Assembly: GCF_000377785.1 (NCBI RefSeq)
Contig: NZ_KB898725.1
Coordinates: 81,291-116,290, forward strand
Direction: 5' to 3'
Length of the DNA: 35,000 nucleotides
DNA from: Thioalkalivibrio sp. ALJ24
GTDB taxonomy: Bacteria > Pseudomonadota > Gammaproteobacteria > Ectothiorhodospirales > Ectothiorhodospiraceae
Shown in pieces: positions 16,268-24,241 of this stretch (the stretch's first letter is position 1; every line of letters starts with the position of its first letter). The notes under the pieces were generated by a model. It did no database searches. It had not been told where the DNA came from and saw only the letters and a list, made by a program, of their open reading frames with translations. The translations under genes and the position numbers were made by a program.

Positions 16268-17068
16268 ATGAGTTCGATCGCCGGAATCATCGCCATTTTC
16301 CTGTACCTGATCGCGCTGGGCCATCTGGCGCTGAGCGTGCGCGACCGGCCACTGGCCGCGGGGCAACCGCGCGGCCCGCTGGCCGTGTGGCTGCTGGCGC
16401 TGATCGCGCACCTCGTGGCGCTGGTACCGGCGATCGCCACCGGCACCGGCTGGAACCTGTGCCTGGGCAACGCCCTGTCGGCCTCGATGTGGCTGGTGGC
16501 GGCCCTGCTGTGGGTCACCGCCCTGCGCCATCCGCTGGCGATCCTGGGCATGGTGGTCCTGCCACTGACCGTGCTGGCCGCGCTGACCGCCCTGCTGTGC
16601 GACGGCGACGCCCGCTACGCAACCTCGGCCGGGATCGCGGTACACGTAATGTTCTCCGCGCTGGGCTGGGCCTTCCTCGCCCTGTCCACCGCCCAGGCCG
16701 CGGTAATGACCGCCCAGCACCGCGCCCTGCACGATCACCACACGCGCGGGATCGTGCGCTATCTGCCGCCGCTGTTCTCGATGGAGGTGTGGCTGTTCCG
16801 CATGATCTTCATCGGCTGGCTGTTCCTCGGGCTGAGCCTGCTCTCGGGCTTCATCTTCGTCGATGACCTGTTCGCTCAGGACCTGGTGCACAAGTCGGTG
16901 CTGTCGATCCTCGCCTGGGGCATCTTCTCGGTGCTGCTGATCGGTCGCTGGCGGCTGGGCTGGCGCGGCTCGCGCGCGCTGGCCTGGACTACCGGCGGCT
17001 TCGTCGCGCTGGTGCTGGCCTATTTCGGCACCAAGCTCGTGCTGGAGGTTATCCTCGGACGCGTGTGA
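16268..17068 (+). CDS. ypjD: YpjD/CcsA-family inner membrane protein (cytochrome c assembly-like)
   Basis: The 266-residue protein is almost wholly hydrophobic, with about eight membrane segments. It carries conserved features of the CcsA/HemX/YpjD family: His129 in AVHVMFSALGWAFL, the region PLFSMEVWLFRMIFIGWLFL, and a late histidine in DLVHKSVLSILAWGIF. Family members at cytochrome c synthesis sites handle heme, while YpjD of E. coli has been linked genetically to divalent-cation export together with the neighbouring CorB. It is divergent from ffh and 75 nt upstream of corB, the same ffh-ypjD-corB neighbourhood as in E. coli. The ATG at 16268 gives a proper first helix. The exact function is unproven. 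Confidence 0.85.
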   Translation: MSSIAGIIAIFLYLIALGHLALSVRDRPLAAGQPRGPLAVWLLALIAHLVALVPAIATGTGWNLCLGNALSASMWLVAALLWVTALRHPLAILGMVVLPLTVLAALTALLCDGDARYATSAGIAVHVMFSALGWAFLALSTAQAAVMTAQHRALHDHHTRGIVRYLPPLFSMEVWLFRMIFIGWLFLGLSLLSGFIFVDDLFAQDLVHKSVLSILAWGIFSVLLIGRWRLGWRGSRALAWTTGGFVALVLAYFGTKLVLEVILGRV

Positions 17069-17143
17069 GCGCGCGCCAGGTTGACAGCCCCGCGGGGCTT
17101 GCCTGAAATGGAATCCGCCCACACCTGACCGCAGGTCCCCCCG

Positions 17144-18424
17144 TTGCAAGAGATCCCGCTGTCCGTCCTGTTCGGCGCGCTGCTCGTGCTGTTCCTGCTG
17201 TCGGCCTTCTTCTCCGGGTCGGAGACGGCGCTGATGGCGCTGAACCGCTACCGCATGCGCCATCGCGCCCAGACCGGGCATCGCGGGGCGGCCATCGCCG
17301 CGCGCCTGCTGGATCAGCCCGACCGCCTGATTGGCCTGATCCTGCTGGGCAACAACTTCGTCAACATCCTGATCGCCCAGATCGCGACCATCATCGGCTG
17401 GCGACTGTTCGGCGACACCGGGGTGGCCATCGCCACCGGCGTGCTGACCCTGACCCTGCTGATCTTCGCCGAGACCGCCCCCAAGACCCTGGCGGCCCTG
17501 CACAGCGAGCGGGTAGCCTACCCCGCAGCGCGGGTGTATCGCGTCATGATGCGGGTGATGTGGCCGGTGGTGTGGCTGGTCAACCTGCTGGCCAACAACT
17601 TCCTGCGCCTGTTCGGGGTGCCGGTGGATGCCCGCCAGCGCTCGGCCCTGAACACGGACGAACTGCGCAGCGTGGTCTCCGAAGCGGGTTCGCTGATCCC
17701 GTCGAACCATCGCCGCATGCTGCTCAACCTGCTGGACCTGGAACGGGCCACGGTCGAGGACATCATGATCCCGCGCAACGAGATCGTGGTGCTGGACCTG
17801 ACCGAACCGTGGAACGAGGTCCTGGACCAGCTGCTGCACGGCAGCTTCACCCGGTTGCCGGTGGTCGAGGGCGAGCTGGACCGAGTGCTGGGCTTTCTGC
17901 ACCTGCGCGATGTCCTGCCGCTGATCGAGCGCGACGAATTCGGGCCCGAAGAGCTGTGCCAGGTCGTCACGCCGCCCTGCTTCATCCCCGAGGGCACGCC
18001 GCTGAACCGCCAGCTGATCAACTTCCAGCAGCAGCGCCGCCGGATCGGCCTGGTGGTGGACGAATACGGCGACATTCAGGGACTGATCACCCTGGAGGAT
18101 CTGCTGGAGGACATCGTCGGCGAGTTCACCACCGACTCGCCGACCATGAGCGACGACGTGCTGTTCCAGGAAGACGGGGCGGCGATGGTCGACGGCGGCA
18201 TCCACCTGCGCGAGATCAACCGGGCGCTGGCGCTGGACCTGCCGCTGGACGGCCCGCGCACCCTCAGCGGCCTGATCGTGGAGCACCTCGAGAGCATCCC
18301 CGAAGCCCCGGTCAGCGTGCGCATCAACGGCGTGGTGATGGACATCGTGCAGATCAAGAACAACACCATCCGCACCGTGCGCATCCCGCCGGAACACCAC
18401 AGCCCGACCACCGCGGAAGACTGA
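17144..18424 (+). CDS. corB: CorB/CNNM-family transporter with CBS domains (DUF21, HlyC/CorC family)
   Basis: This 426-residue protein begins at a TTG, giving the family's usual N-terminus with LSAFFSGSETALMALNRYR. The DUF21/CNNM membrane domain covers about residues 1-190, two CBS domains about 200-330 (EDIMIPRNEIVVLDL; VVDEYGDIQGLITLEDLLEDIVGE), and a CorC/HlyC transporter-associated domain the rest. CNNM proteins bind Mg-ATP and export magnesium or related cations. TTG is chosen because no ATG lies in a suitable place and the opening aligns with known CorB proteins. ypjD lies upstream and radA starts 1 nt downstream of the stop. Confidence 0.9.
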   Translation: MQEIPLSVLFGALLVLFLLSAFFSGSETALMALNRYRMRHRAQTGHRGAAIAARLLDQPDRLIGLILLGNNFVNILIAQIATIIGWRLFGDTGVAIATGVLTLTLLIFAETAPKTLAALHSERVAYPAARVYRVMMRVMWPVVWLVNLLANNFLRLFGVPVDARQRSALNTDELRSVVSEAGSLIPSNHRRMLLNLLDLERATVEDIMIPRNEIVVLDLTEPWNEVLDQLLHGSFTRLPVVEGELDRVLGFLHLRDVLPLIERDEFGPEELCQVVTPPCFIPEGTPLNRQLINFQQQRRRIGLVVDEYGDIQGLITLEDLLEDIVGEFTTDSPTMSDDVLFQEDGAAMVDGGIHLREINRALALDLPLDGPRTLSGLIVEHLESIPEAPVSVRINGVVMDIVQIKNNTIRTVRIPPEHHSPTTAED

Positions 18425-18425
18425 C

Positions 18426-19775
18426 ATGGCCCGCAGCAAGACCCAGTACATCTGCCGCGCCTGCGGTGCGACCTCGCCCAAATGGGCCGGCCAGTGCGGG
18501 GAATGCGGCGCCTGGAACACCCTCGAGGAGGCCGCGCCGGTCGCCTCCGCCGGGCCGCGCGGCGGCGGCTATGCCGGCGAGAGCGCACGCATCACCCGGC
18601 TGGGCGAGGTCGAGACCGGCGAGCTGCCGCGCACCTCCACCGGCATCTCGGAACTCGACCGGGCACTGGGCGGCGGCCTGGTCACCGGCTCGGTGATCCT
18701 GATCGGCGGCGATCCCGGCATCGGCAAGTCGACCCTGCTGCTGCAGACCCTGGCCGCCCTGCCGGCAGAGCAGACCCTGTATGTGACCGGCGAAGAATCG
18801 GCCCAGCAGGTGAGCATGCGCGGGCAGCGCCTGGGGCTGGAGGTGGACGGCCTGCGCCTGCTGACCGAGACGCAGGTGGAAAACATCATCGCCACCTGCG
18901 AGAGCGAACGCCCCGGGGTCCTGGTGATCGACTCCATCCAGACCCTGTTCACCGCCGCTTCGCAGTCCGCCCCGGGATCGGTCAGCCAGGTGCGCGATGC
19001 CGCCGCGGCCCTGGTACGGCTCGCCAAGCAGCGCGGCATCACCGTGATCCTGGTCGGCCACGTGACCAAGGACGGGCAGCTCGCCGGCCCGCGCATCCTC
19101 GAACACATGGTCGACACCGTGCTGTACTTCGAGGGCGACCCGGACGGGCGCTACCGCATGCTGCGGGCGGTCAAGAACCGCTTCGGCGCGGTCAACGAAC
19201 TGGGCGTGTTCGCGATGCTGGAGACCGGCCTCAAACCGGTCTCCAACCCCTCGGCGATCTTCCTGTCACGCCACCAGAACCCGGTGCCCGGCAGCGTGGT
19301 GATGGTCACCCGCGAAGGCACCCGCCCCCTGCTGGTGGAGGTCCAGGCCCTGGTCGCCGAGAGCCACGCCTCGCAGCCACGGCGCATCACCGTGGGCCTG
19401 GAGCAGAATCGCCTGACCATGCTGCTGGCCGTGCTGCACCGCCATGGCGGCGTGGCCCTGTTCGACCAGGACGTGTTCATCAACGTGGTCGGCGGCGTAC
19501 GCGTGACCGAAACCGCCGCCGACCTGCCAATGCTGGCCGCCGCCCTGTCCAGCCTGCGCGACCGACCCCTGCCACAGGAGCTGCTGGCCTTCGGCGAGGT
19601 GGGCCTGGCCGGCGAGATCCGCCCGGTCCCCAACGGCGAGGAACGCCTGCGCGAGGCCGCCAAGCACGGCTACACCCGCGCCATCGCCCCCGCCGCCAAC
19701 GCCCCGCGCAAGCCGATCAAGGGCATGGATGTGGTCGCCGTCTCGCGCCTGGGCGAGGTCCTAGACGCGCTGTAA
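18426..19775 (+). CDS. radA: DNA repair protein RadA
   Basis: At 449 residues this is full-length RadA. The N-terminal zinc finger has Cys10, Cys13, Cys24 and Cys27. The RecA-like ATPase follows with Walker A GGDPGIGKST (94-103) and the RadA-specific KNRFG motif in AVKNRFGAVNELGVF. The C-terminal third is the Lon-protease-like domain (FINVVGGVRVTETAADLPML, LAGEIRPV). RadA is a DnaB-type helicase that promotes branch migration during recombination repair. The ATG starts 1 nt after corB ends, so the genes are almost certainly cotranscribed. A bidirectional terminator follows. Confidence 0.98.
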   Translation: MARSKTQYICRACGATSPKWAGQCGECGAWNTLEEAAPVASAGPRGGGYAGESARITRLGEVETGELPRTSTGISELDRALGGGLVTGSVILIGGDPGIGKSTLLLQTLAALPAEQTLYVTGEESAQQVSMRGQRLGLEVDGLRLLTETQVENIIATCESERPGVLVIDSIQTLFTAASQSAPGSVSQVRDAAAALVRLAKQRGITVILVGHVTKDGQLAGPRILEHMVDTVLYFEGDPDGRYRMLRAVKNRFGAVNELGVFAMLETGLKPVSNPSAIFLSRHQNPVPGSVVMVTREGTRPLLVEVQALVAESHASQPRRITVGLEQNRLTMLLAVLHRHGGVALFDQDVFINVVGGVRVTETAADLPMLAAALSSLRDRPLPQELLAFGEVGLAGEIRPVPNGEERLREAAKHGYTRAIAPAANAPRKPIKGMDVVAVSRLGEVLDAL

Positions 19776-19831
19776 GCCGGAAGTCGGCATAACGGGCCGG
19801 GCAGAGCCGGCAACGACCACTCCGAATCCAT

Positions 19832-19863
19832 AAAAAAGGGCGCCCGCCGGGGCGCCCTTTCTT
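19832..19863. terminator. Bidirectional intrinsic terminator between radA and the DUF3501 gene
   Basis: AAAGGGCGCC (19835-19844) pairs perfectly with GGCGCCCTTT (19851-19860) across a 6-base loop. On the minus strand the stem ends in a run of six T residues, and on the plus strand in CCCTTTCTTAA. It sits between two converging transcription units and can serve both. Confidence 0.9.
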
Positions 19864-19886
19864 AATCGGCCGGACTGGCCTCACCG

Positions 19887-20498
19887 TCAATTGACGGCGT
19901 CGAGATCCGCCGCGAGGGATTCGCGCATGCCCTCGGGCACGGCATCCACGCGGTGGTTGTAGTTCTCGTGCTCCACGCCGGCGGCGATGGCCGCGCCGGA
20001 CTTGACCGCCGACACCATCGCCGGCGTCAGCTCGAAGCGCAGGAAGTGCACCGACGAGGTCTTGTCCTCGGTCTCGCGATCGAGGTCCTCGTTGGCGATG
20101 GGGTAGACCTTGTCGTGGCCTTCCACCTGCACCCAGGTCGCTCGCTCGATGCCGATCAGCTTGGACAGCTGCACCTTGCGCTCGTCGATGTCCGGGTATT
20201 CCACCATCATGGTGGCCTTCCAGTTGGAGCCGTCCGGGATCAGCGGATTGTAGGCACCCAGTTCGTCCTCAATGCCTTCGCGGTCGAAGATCTTCTCGAC
20301 CCGCAGCATCTCCTGGATCTGGTACTGCATGGTCATGCGGTCTTCGAAATGCAGGGTCACCGCCGGGCCGATCTGCAGCACGCGGTGGCGCTTGTGCTCC
20401 ATCACGTCGCGGCGGAATTGGGGCCGTACCTCGGAATACTGTTCCAGGGAATACAGGTCGTCACGGCTGAGCTTGTCCACGTTTTCCTCCGTTACCAT
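19887..20498 (-). CDS. DUF3501-family protein
   Basis: The 203-residue protein starts at the ATG at 20498, chosen because AGGAGG (20511-20506) lies 7 nt upstream; a longer frame lacks this. I place it in DUF3501 by its overall sequence (LHFEDRMTMQYQIQEMLRVEK; NPLIPDGSNWKATMMVEYPD; GIERATWVQVEGH) and by its position beside a rubrerythrin and a GlpC-like protein. It is acidic, has no cysteines, no signal peptide and no membrane segment, so it is probably a soluble cytoplasmic protein without its own cofactor. It carries several conserved His, Glu and Arg residues. Its function is unknown. It is the last gene of the rubrerythrin cluster, 47 nt after the ferritin-like gene. Confidence 0.82.
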   Translation of the reverse strand: MVTEENVDKLSRDDLYSLEQYSEVRPQFRRDVMEHKRHRVLQIGPAVTLHFEDRMTMQYQIQEMLRVEKIFDREGIEDELGAYNPLIPDGSNWKATMMVEYPDIDERKVQLSKLIGIERATWVQVEGHDKVYPIANEDLDRETEDKTSSVHFLRFELTPAMVSAVKSGAAIAAGVEHENYNHRVDAVPEGMRESLAADLDAVN

Positions 20499-20545
20499 GT
20501 TCTCACCTCCTCGAGTACCGGGAGCCACATCACCCACACGGGGCA

Positions 20546-20851
20546 TCAGTGGTCGTGATGCTGGCTTTTATCGGTGTAGTCCTTGTCGGACCAGAGATTG
20601 TCTCTGAGTTCGCGATCGAACACCGGATTCCGGCGCCGGATCCATTCCAGCACCATCGCGGCATGTTCGATCTCTTCGTCGCGGTTGTGCGCGAGGATCG
20701 CCTTCAGTTCGTCGTCCTTGCAGGCATCGACGCGCTGCTGATACCAGTCCACCGCCTCGAGCTCTTCCATCAGCGAGGAAATGGCGCGGTGCATCTCGCG
20801 CGATTCGTCGCTCAGTTCCGCAACGGGTTCGTGATAGCTGTCGCTGGCCAT
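20546..20851 (-). CDS. Small ferritin-like protein of the encapsulated-ferritin (EncFtn) type
   Basis: This 101-residue protein has two helices with the EncFtn signature: MEELEAVDWYQQRVDA (28-43) and LAHNRDEEIEHAAMVLEW (53-70). Glu30, Glu60 and His63 fall where the Rhodospirillum rubrum protein, as I remember it, has its di-iron ferroxidase ligands, and Trp36 near the site is also kept. Such proteins assemble as an annular decamer whose iron sites form between subunits. Family members oxidise ferrous iron inside encapsulin shells, to which a C-terminal targeting peptide docks. Here the tail is short, polar and histidine-containing (DKDYTDKSQHHDH) with no such peptide, and no encapsulin gene is adjacent. 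AAGGAGG precedes the start; the Fe-S gene ends 23 nt upstream. Confidence 0.85.
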   Translation of the reverse strand: MASDSYHEPVAELSDESREMHRAISSLMEELEAVDWYQQRVDACKDDELKAILAHNRDEEIEHAAMVLEWIRRRNPVFDRELRDNLWSDKDYTDKSQHHDH

Positions 20852-20874
20852 GAAGACTCCCCTCCTTAGTGTCG

Positions 20875-22227
20875 TTACAGGCCGTAGGCCTGGCGCAGCA
20901 GGGTCAGCGGATGCTCGGGTGCCTTGTCCTCGCCCTTGCCCTGCAGTCCGTTCTCGATCATGTGTCCGGCCATCGGGCAGTCACTGGAGAAGTGGTCCGC
21001 CTCGGCCTTCTGCACCCGGTTCACCACGGGCCGGCAGATCTTGCTGGCCGTCTCGTAGAACTCGCTCTTCACGCCGTAGGTGCCGTCGTGCCCGGAGCAG
21101 CGTTCGACCACGTCGATCTCGGTGTCGGGCACCAGCTTGAGCAGATCGCGGGTCTTCAGGCCCATGTTCTGGACCCGCAGGTGGCAGGCCGCGTGGTAGG
21201 CGATCTTGCCGAGCTTTTCGGGGAAGTCGGTGTTCAGCTTGCCGTCCTTGTGGCGCTCCATCAGGTACTCGAACGGGTCGAAGATGCGGTCGCGCACCGC
21301 GGCCACGTCAGCGTCGTCGGGGAACATCAACGGCAGTTCCTGCTTGTACATCAGCACGCAGGACGGGACCGGGGCGACGATGTCGTAGCCCTGGTCGATC
21401 ATCTTCTTCATCGCCGGGATGTTCGCGTCCTTGGAGGCCTCCACCGATTCGAGGTCACCCAGTTCGAGCTTGGGCATGCCGCAGCACTGCTCCTTCTCGA
21501 CCAGCGTGACCTCGATGCCGTTGTGCTCGAAGACCTTGACCAGGTCCTCGACCAGGTGCGGCTCGTTGTAGTTGCCGTAGCAGGTGGCGTAGAGCGCGAC
21601 CTTGCCCTGGGTGGCGCCGGCCGGCTCGGGGTTGCTCACCCCACTGGCGACCTTGGCCAGGCGCGAACGGCCCTTGTTCGAGTGGTATTCGGGGACCGGG
21701 GCGTCCGGGTGCACGCCCATGGTCTTGTCGAGCATCTTGCGTACGGCGCCGTTCTTGTTGGCCGCGTTGACCGCGCCGGCGACCACCGGGATGCCCGCCA
21801 GCTTGCCGACCGTGTCGGTGCTGGACATGAGCTTGTGCGAGGTCTTCGCGCCCTCCTTCTGGTAGCGCACGGCCTTGGCCCGCAGCATCAGGTGCGGGAA
21901 GTCGACATTCCATTCGTGCGGGGGCACGTACGGGCACTTGGTCAGGTAGCACAGATCGCACAGGTAGCAGTGATCGACCACCTTCCAGAAGTCCTGCTTG
22001 TCGACGCCGTCGACTTCCATGGTCTCGGACTCGTCGACCAGGTCGAACAGCGTGGGGAAGGAATGGCACAGGCTGACGCAACGCCGGCATCCGTGGCAGA
22101 TATCAAAGACCCGCTCCAGCTCGGAGAACAGCGATTCCTCGTTGTAGAACTCGGGGTTCTTCCAGTCCAGCGGGTGGCGGGTGGGGGCTTCGAGACTTCC
22201 TTCACGTTGATGCGTCGGCGCAGACAT
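20875..22227 (-). CDS. GlpC/HdrD-like (Fe-S)-binding oxidoreductase
   Basis: This 450-residue soluble protein carries two ferredoxin-type [4Fe-4S] motifs: Cys44, 47, 50, 54 ([11 protein letters not shown]) and Cys87, 90, 93, 98 ([12 protein letters not shown], then PYVPP). The C-terminal two thirds hold two cysteine-rich CCG domains as in GlpC, HdrB and HdrD. The first has ATCYGNY, CCGMP and PSCVLM. The second has AACHL, CSGHDG and DCPMAG, so its usual CCG is CSG. Such proteins pass electrons between quinones, flavoproteins and thiols or disulfides. No flavin-binding partner (GlpA/GlpD-like) is adjacent, so the electron donor is unknown. Its place after rubrerythrin suggests it supplies electrons for peroxide reduction; this is inference. 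GGAGG precedes the start. Confidence 0.88.
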   Translation of the reverse strand: MSAPTHQREGSLEAPTRHPLDWKNPEFYNEESLFSELERVFDICHGCRRCVSLCHSFPTLFDLVDESETMEVDGVDKQDFWKVVDHCYLCDLCYLTKCPYVPPHEWNVDFPHLMLRAKAVRYQKEGAKTSHKLMSSTDTVGKLAGIPVVAGAVNAANKNGAVRKMLDKTMGVHPDAPVPEYHSNKGRSRLAKVASGVSNPEPAGATQGKVALYATCYGNYNEPHLVEDLVKVFEHNGIEVTLVEKEQCCGMPKLELGDLESVEASKDANIPAMKKMIDQGYDIVAPVPSCVLMYKQELPLMFPDDADVAAVRDRIFDPFEYLMERHKDGKLNTDFPEKLGKIAYHAACHLRVQNMGLKTRDLLKLVPDTEIDVVERCSGHDGTYGVKSEFYETASKICRPVVNRVQKAEADHFSSDCPMAGHMIENGLQGKGEDKAPEHPLTLLRQAYGL

Positions 22228-22282
22228 GCGTCCCTCCGGTATCCGTTGCAGATCGATGAACTACGAAATCGGTACGTCGGCG

Positions 22283-22323
22283 GGAACACGGAACCGCCCG
22301 GAAAACGGGCGCTTCCGTGTTCC
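22283..22323. promoter_or_regulatory. Long stem-loop between rubrerythrin and the Fe-S gene
   Basis: GGAACACGGAA (22283-22293) pairs with TTCCGTGTTCC (22313-22323). After one C-C mismatch, CGCCCG (22295-22300) pairs with CGGGCG (22306-22311) around the loop GAAAA. This 17-bp, nearly perfect hairpin lies in the 149-base gap and lacks a T run. It could trim or stabilise the rubrerythrin transcript relative to the downstream genes. GC-rich GGCCGGCC repeats near 22333 lie between it and rubrerythrin. Confidence 0.65.
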
Positions 22324-22376
22324 CCGGAGCGAGGCCGGCCGGGCCGGCCCCGCGGGGTACCACGGAATGACCGTGA

Positions 22377-22796
22377 TCAGTCGTCCAGCTGGTCCAGCGC
22401 CTTCTGGAAGCGGTTGGCGTGGGAACGCTCCGCCTTGGCCAGGGTTTCGAACCAGTCGGCGACTTCGTCGAAGCCTTCGTCACGGGCGGTCTTGGCCATG
22501 CCCGGGTACATGTCGGTGTACTCGTGGGTCTCGCCGGCAACCGCGGTCTTCAGGTTGGATTCGGTGGAACCGAACTCCAGGCCGGTGGCCGGATCGCCGC
22601 AGTCTTCGAGGTACTCGAGGTGACCGTGGGCATGGCCGGTTTCACCTTCCGCGGTGGAGCGGAACACGGTGGCCACGTCGTTGTAGCCTTCGACGTCGGC
22701 CTTGGAAGCGAAGTACAGGTAACGGCGATTGGCCATCGATTCGCCGGCAAAGGCTTCCTTCAGGGCTTCTTCGGTCTTGCTGCCTTTCAGATCCAT
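22377..22796 (-). CDS. Rubrerythrin-family protein (erythrin type, no rubredoxin domain)
   Basis: The ATG at 22796 follows AAGGAGAG and gives 139 residues; an upstream in-frame start would add 14 unlikely residues. The four-helix ferritin-like domain shows both half-site motifs: Glu19 in [12 protein letters not shown] with Glu52 and His55 in [11 protein letters not shown], then [13 protein letters not shown] and [12 protein letters not shown]. These would hold a di-iron site. The usual C-terminal rubredoxin domain with two CxxC pairs is absent; the protein ends at QKALDQLDD. Rubrerythrins reduce hydrogen peroxide in the cytoplasm, so electrons must come from a separate partner, perhaps the Fe-S protein encoded next. 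It is the first gene of the cluster and has a palindrome upstream. Confidence 0.93.
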   Translation of the reverse strand: MDLKGSKTEEALKEAFAGESMANRRYLYFASKADVEGYNDVATVFRSTAEGETGHAHGHLEYLEDCGDPATGLEFGSTESNLKTAVAGETHEYTDMYPGMAKTARDEGFDEVADWFETLAKAERSHANRFQKALDQLDD

Positions 22797-22858
22797 GGTG
22801 TCTCTCCTTCTCTGGGTGGGTTCTGCACTGCGAAACACTCGAGGTGTCTCGCCGGTTT

Positions 22859-22875
22859 TTTAGACTCTGTCTAAA
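22859..22875. promoter_or_regulatory. Perfect 17-bp palindrome upstream of rubrerythrin, candidate operator
   Basis: TTTAGAC, 3 bases, GTCTAAA form an exact 7-bp inverted repeat about 63 bases before the rubrerythrin start, in an AT-rich patch. On the minus strand it lies just downstream of TTGCGA and reaches into TAAAAA (18-base spacing), weak matches to -35 and -10 boxes. It could be bound by a redox- or iron-responsive dimeric regulator; it is not a standard Fur or PerR box. The divergent gap 22797-22994 holds no gene. Confidence 0.55.
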
Positions 22876-22994
22876 CCGTATCGCAAATGTATGCCCTGCT
22901 CCCGACCCTGTCAACCGGGCCGGGCGGGCATCCGCTGCCTTTTCACGCGCGGGCGGATCCGGTACTTTGGCGGTTTTCCCAGCCGACCGCCACC

Positions 22995-23297
22995 ATGCCC
23001 GACGAAACGCCCGACAACACCCCGGCTACCCCCGCTGACTTCGAGGCCAGCCTGGAGGCCCTGGAGACCCTGGTCGCCCGCATGGAATCGGGCGAACTGG
23101 GGCTGGAACAGTCGCTGGAGGAGTTCCAGCAGGGCATGCAGCTGGTGGACCGCTGTCAGAAAGCGCTGGACGAAGCCCAGCGGCGCATGGAGTCCCTGAC
23201 CGCCGGCACGTCGGAAGCCACCGCACCGACCTCCGGGGAAACGGACCGCGCCGGGACCGGCAACGTTCCCGGCGACGACGATGCCGCCCCGTTCTGA
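22995..23297 (+). CDS. xseB: Exodeoxyribonuclease VII small subunit
   Basis: At 100 residues it contains the XseB core DFEASLEALETLVARMESGE followed by LGLEQSLEEFQQGMQLVDRC and QKALDEAQRRME, a two-helix fold that binds the large subunit XseA. The C-terminal 30 residues are acidic and low in complexity, longer than in E. coli. The enzyme degrades single-stranded DNA. It overlaps ispA by 17 nt in the conserved order xseB-ispA-dxs. XseA is not in the window. Confidence 0.93.
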   Translation: MPDETPDNTPATPADFEASLEALETLVARMESGELGLEQSLEEFQQGMQLVDRCQKALDEAQRRMESLTAGTSEATAPTSGETDRAGTGNVPGDDDAAPF

Positions 23298-24225
23298 CGC
23301 CTCTCCGCCAGCTCCCCGAACGCCTGCCGTGAATACCGCGATCCCGCCCGAACAGGCCATCGCCGCGTATCAGGAACGCATCGAGGCGGTGCTGGACCGC
23401 GCACTCGACCCGGCCGCCGCCCCCGATGCGCGCCTGATCGAAGCGATGCGCTACGCCACGCTCTCCGGCGGGAAGCGCCTGCGCCCGCTGCTGGTCTACG
23501 CGACCGGCGAGGCGCTGGACGCGCCCGGTACGGCCCTGGACGCCGCCGCGGCCGCGGTGGAGATGATCCACGTCTACTCGCTGATCCACGATGACCTGCC
23601 GGCGATGGACGACGACGAGCTGCGCCGCGGACGCCCGACCTGTCACCGCGCCTTTGACGAGGCGACGGCGATCCTGGCCGGCGACGCGCTGCAGGCGCAG
23701 GCCTTCGTCACCCTGTCGACCGGCGCCTCCGCGCTGCCCGCCCCCCGTGCCCCGGCGATGCTGCAGGAGCTGGCCCTGGCCTCGGGCCTGCACGGCATGG
23801 CCGGTGGCCAGGCGATCGATCTGGGCGCGAGCGGCCACCAGCTCGGACTGGAGGCGCTGGAGCACATGCACCGCCTGAAGACCGGGGCGCTGATCCGCGC
23901 CTCGGTGCGTCTGGGCGGGCTGGCCGGCGGCGCGGACGAGGCCCTGCTCGCCCGCCTGACCGACTACGCCGGGTGCATCGGTCTGGCCTTCCAGATCCGC
24001 GACGACATCCTCGACGTCGAAGGCGACCCGGAGACCCTGGGCAAGGCCTGCGGGGCCGACGCGCGGCTGGAGAAATCCACCTTCCCCGCGCTGATGGGCC
24101 TGGAGCCCTCGCGCGAGCGCGCCGTGGCGCTGGTCGATCAGGCCCTGGAGGCCCTGCAACCCTTGGGCGCGGAGGCCGATTTGCTTCGCCACCTCGCGCG
24201 CTACATCGTTGACCGTATTCACTGA
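23281..24225 (+). CDS. ispA: Farnesyl diphosphate synthase (geranyltranstransferase)
   Basis: The 314-residue protein carries the first aspartate-rich motif DDLPAMD (104-110) in [19 protein letters not shown] and the second DDILD (241-245) in [13 protein letters not shown], with SGGKRLRP near residue 62 binding diphosphate. It condenses dimethylallyl and isopentenyl diphosphates to farnesyl diphosphate for ubiquinone, undecaprenyl and other isoprenoids. The ATG at 23281 lies inside the end of xseB; a GTG at 23329 would remove a 16-residue Pro-rich opening and is also plausible. dxs follows directly, so early and middle steps of isoprenoid synthesis are coexpressed. A longer-chain prenyl synthase is less likely from the short-chain motif and the gene order. 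Confidence 0.95.
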   Translation: MPPRSDASPPAPRTPAVNTAIPPEQAIAAYQERIEAVLDRALDPAAAPDARLIEAMRYATLSGGKRLRPLLVYATGEALDAPGTALDAAAAAVEMIHVYSLIHDDLPAMDDDELRRGRPTCHRAFDEATAILAGDALQAQAFVTLSTGASALPAPRAPAMLQELALASGLHGMAGGQAIDLGASGHQLGLEALEHMHRLKTGALIRASVRLGGLAGGADEALLARLTDYAGCIGLAFQIRDDILDVEGDPETLGKACGADARLEKSTFPALMGLEPSRERAVALVDQALEALQPLGAEADLLRHLARYIVDRIH

Positions 24226-24241
24226 GCCGGTGTCGCCCTCC

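Noticed and set aside
14714-17068. 784-residue plus-strand open frame ending in ypjD
   Set aside because: The first two thirds are antisense to ffh; the true gene begins at 16268.
14747-18520. 1257-residue minus-strand open frame
   Set aside because: Only its last 462 residues are real (Ffh). The rest is antisense to ypjD and corB.
22328-22345. GGCCGGCC-rich repeat as a separate mobile or REP element
   Set aside because: It is short, and such runs are common by chance at this GC content; no second copy was seen in the window.
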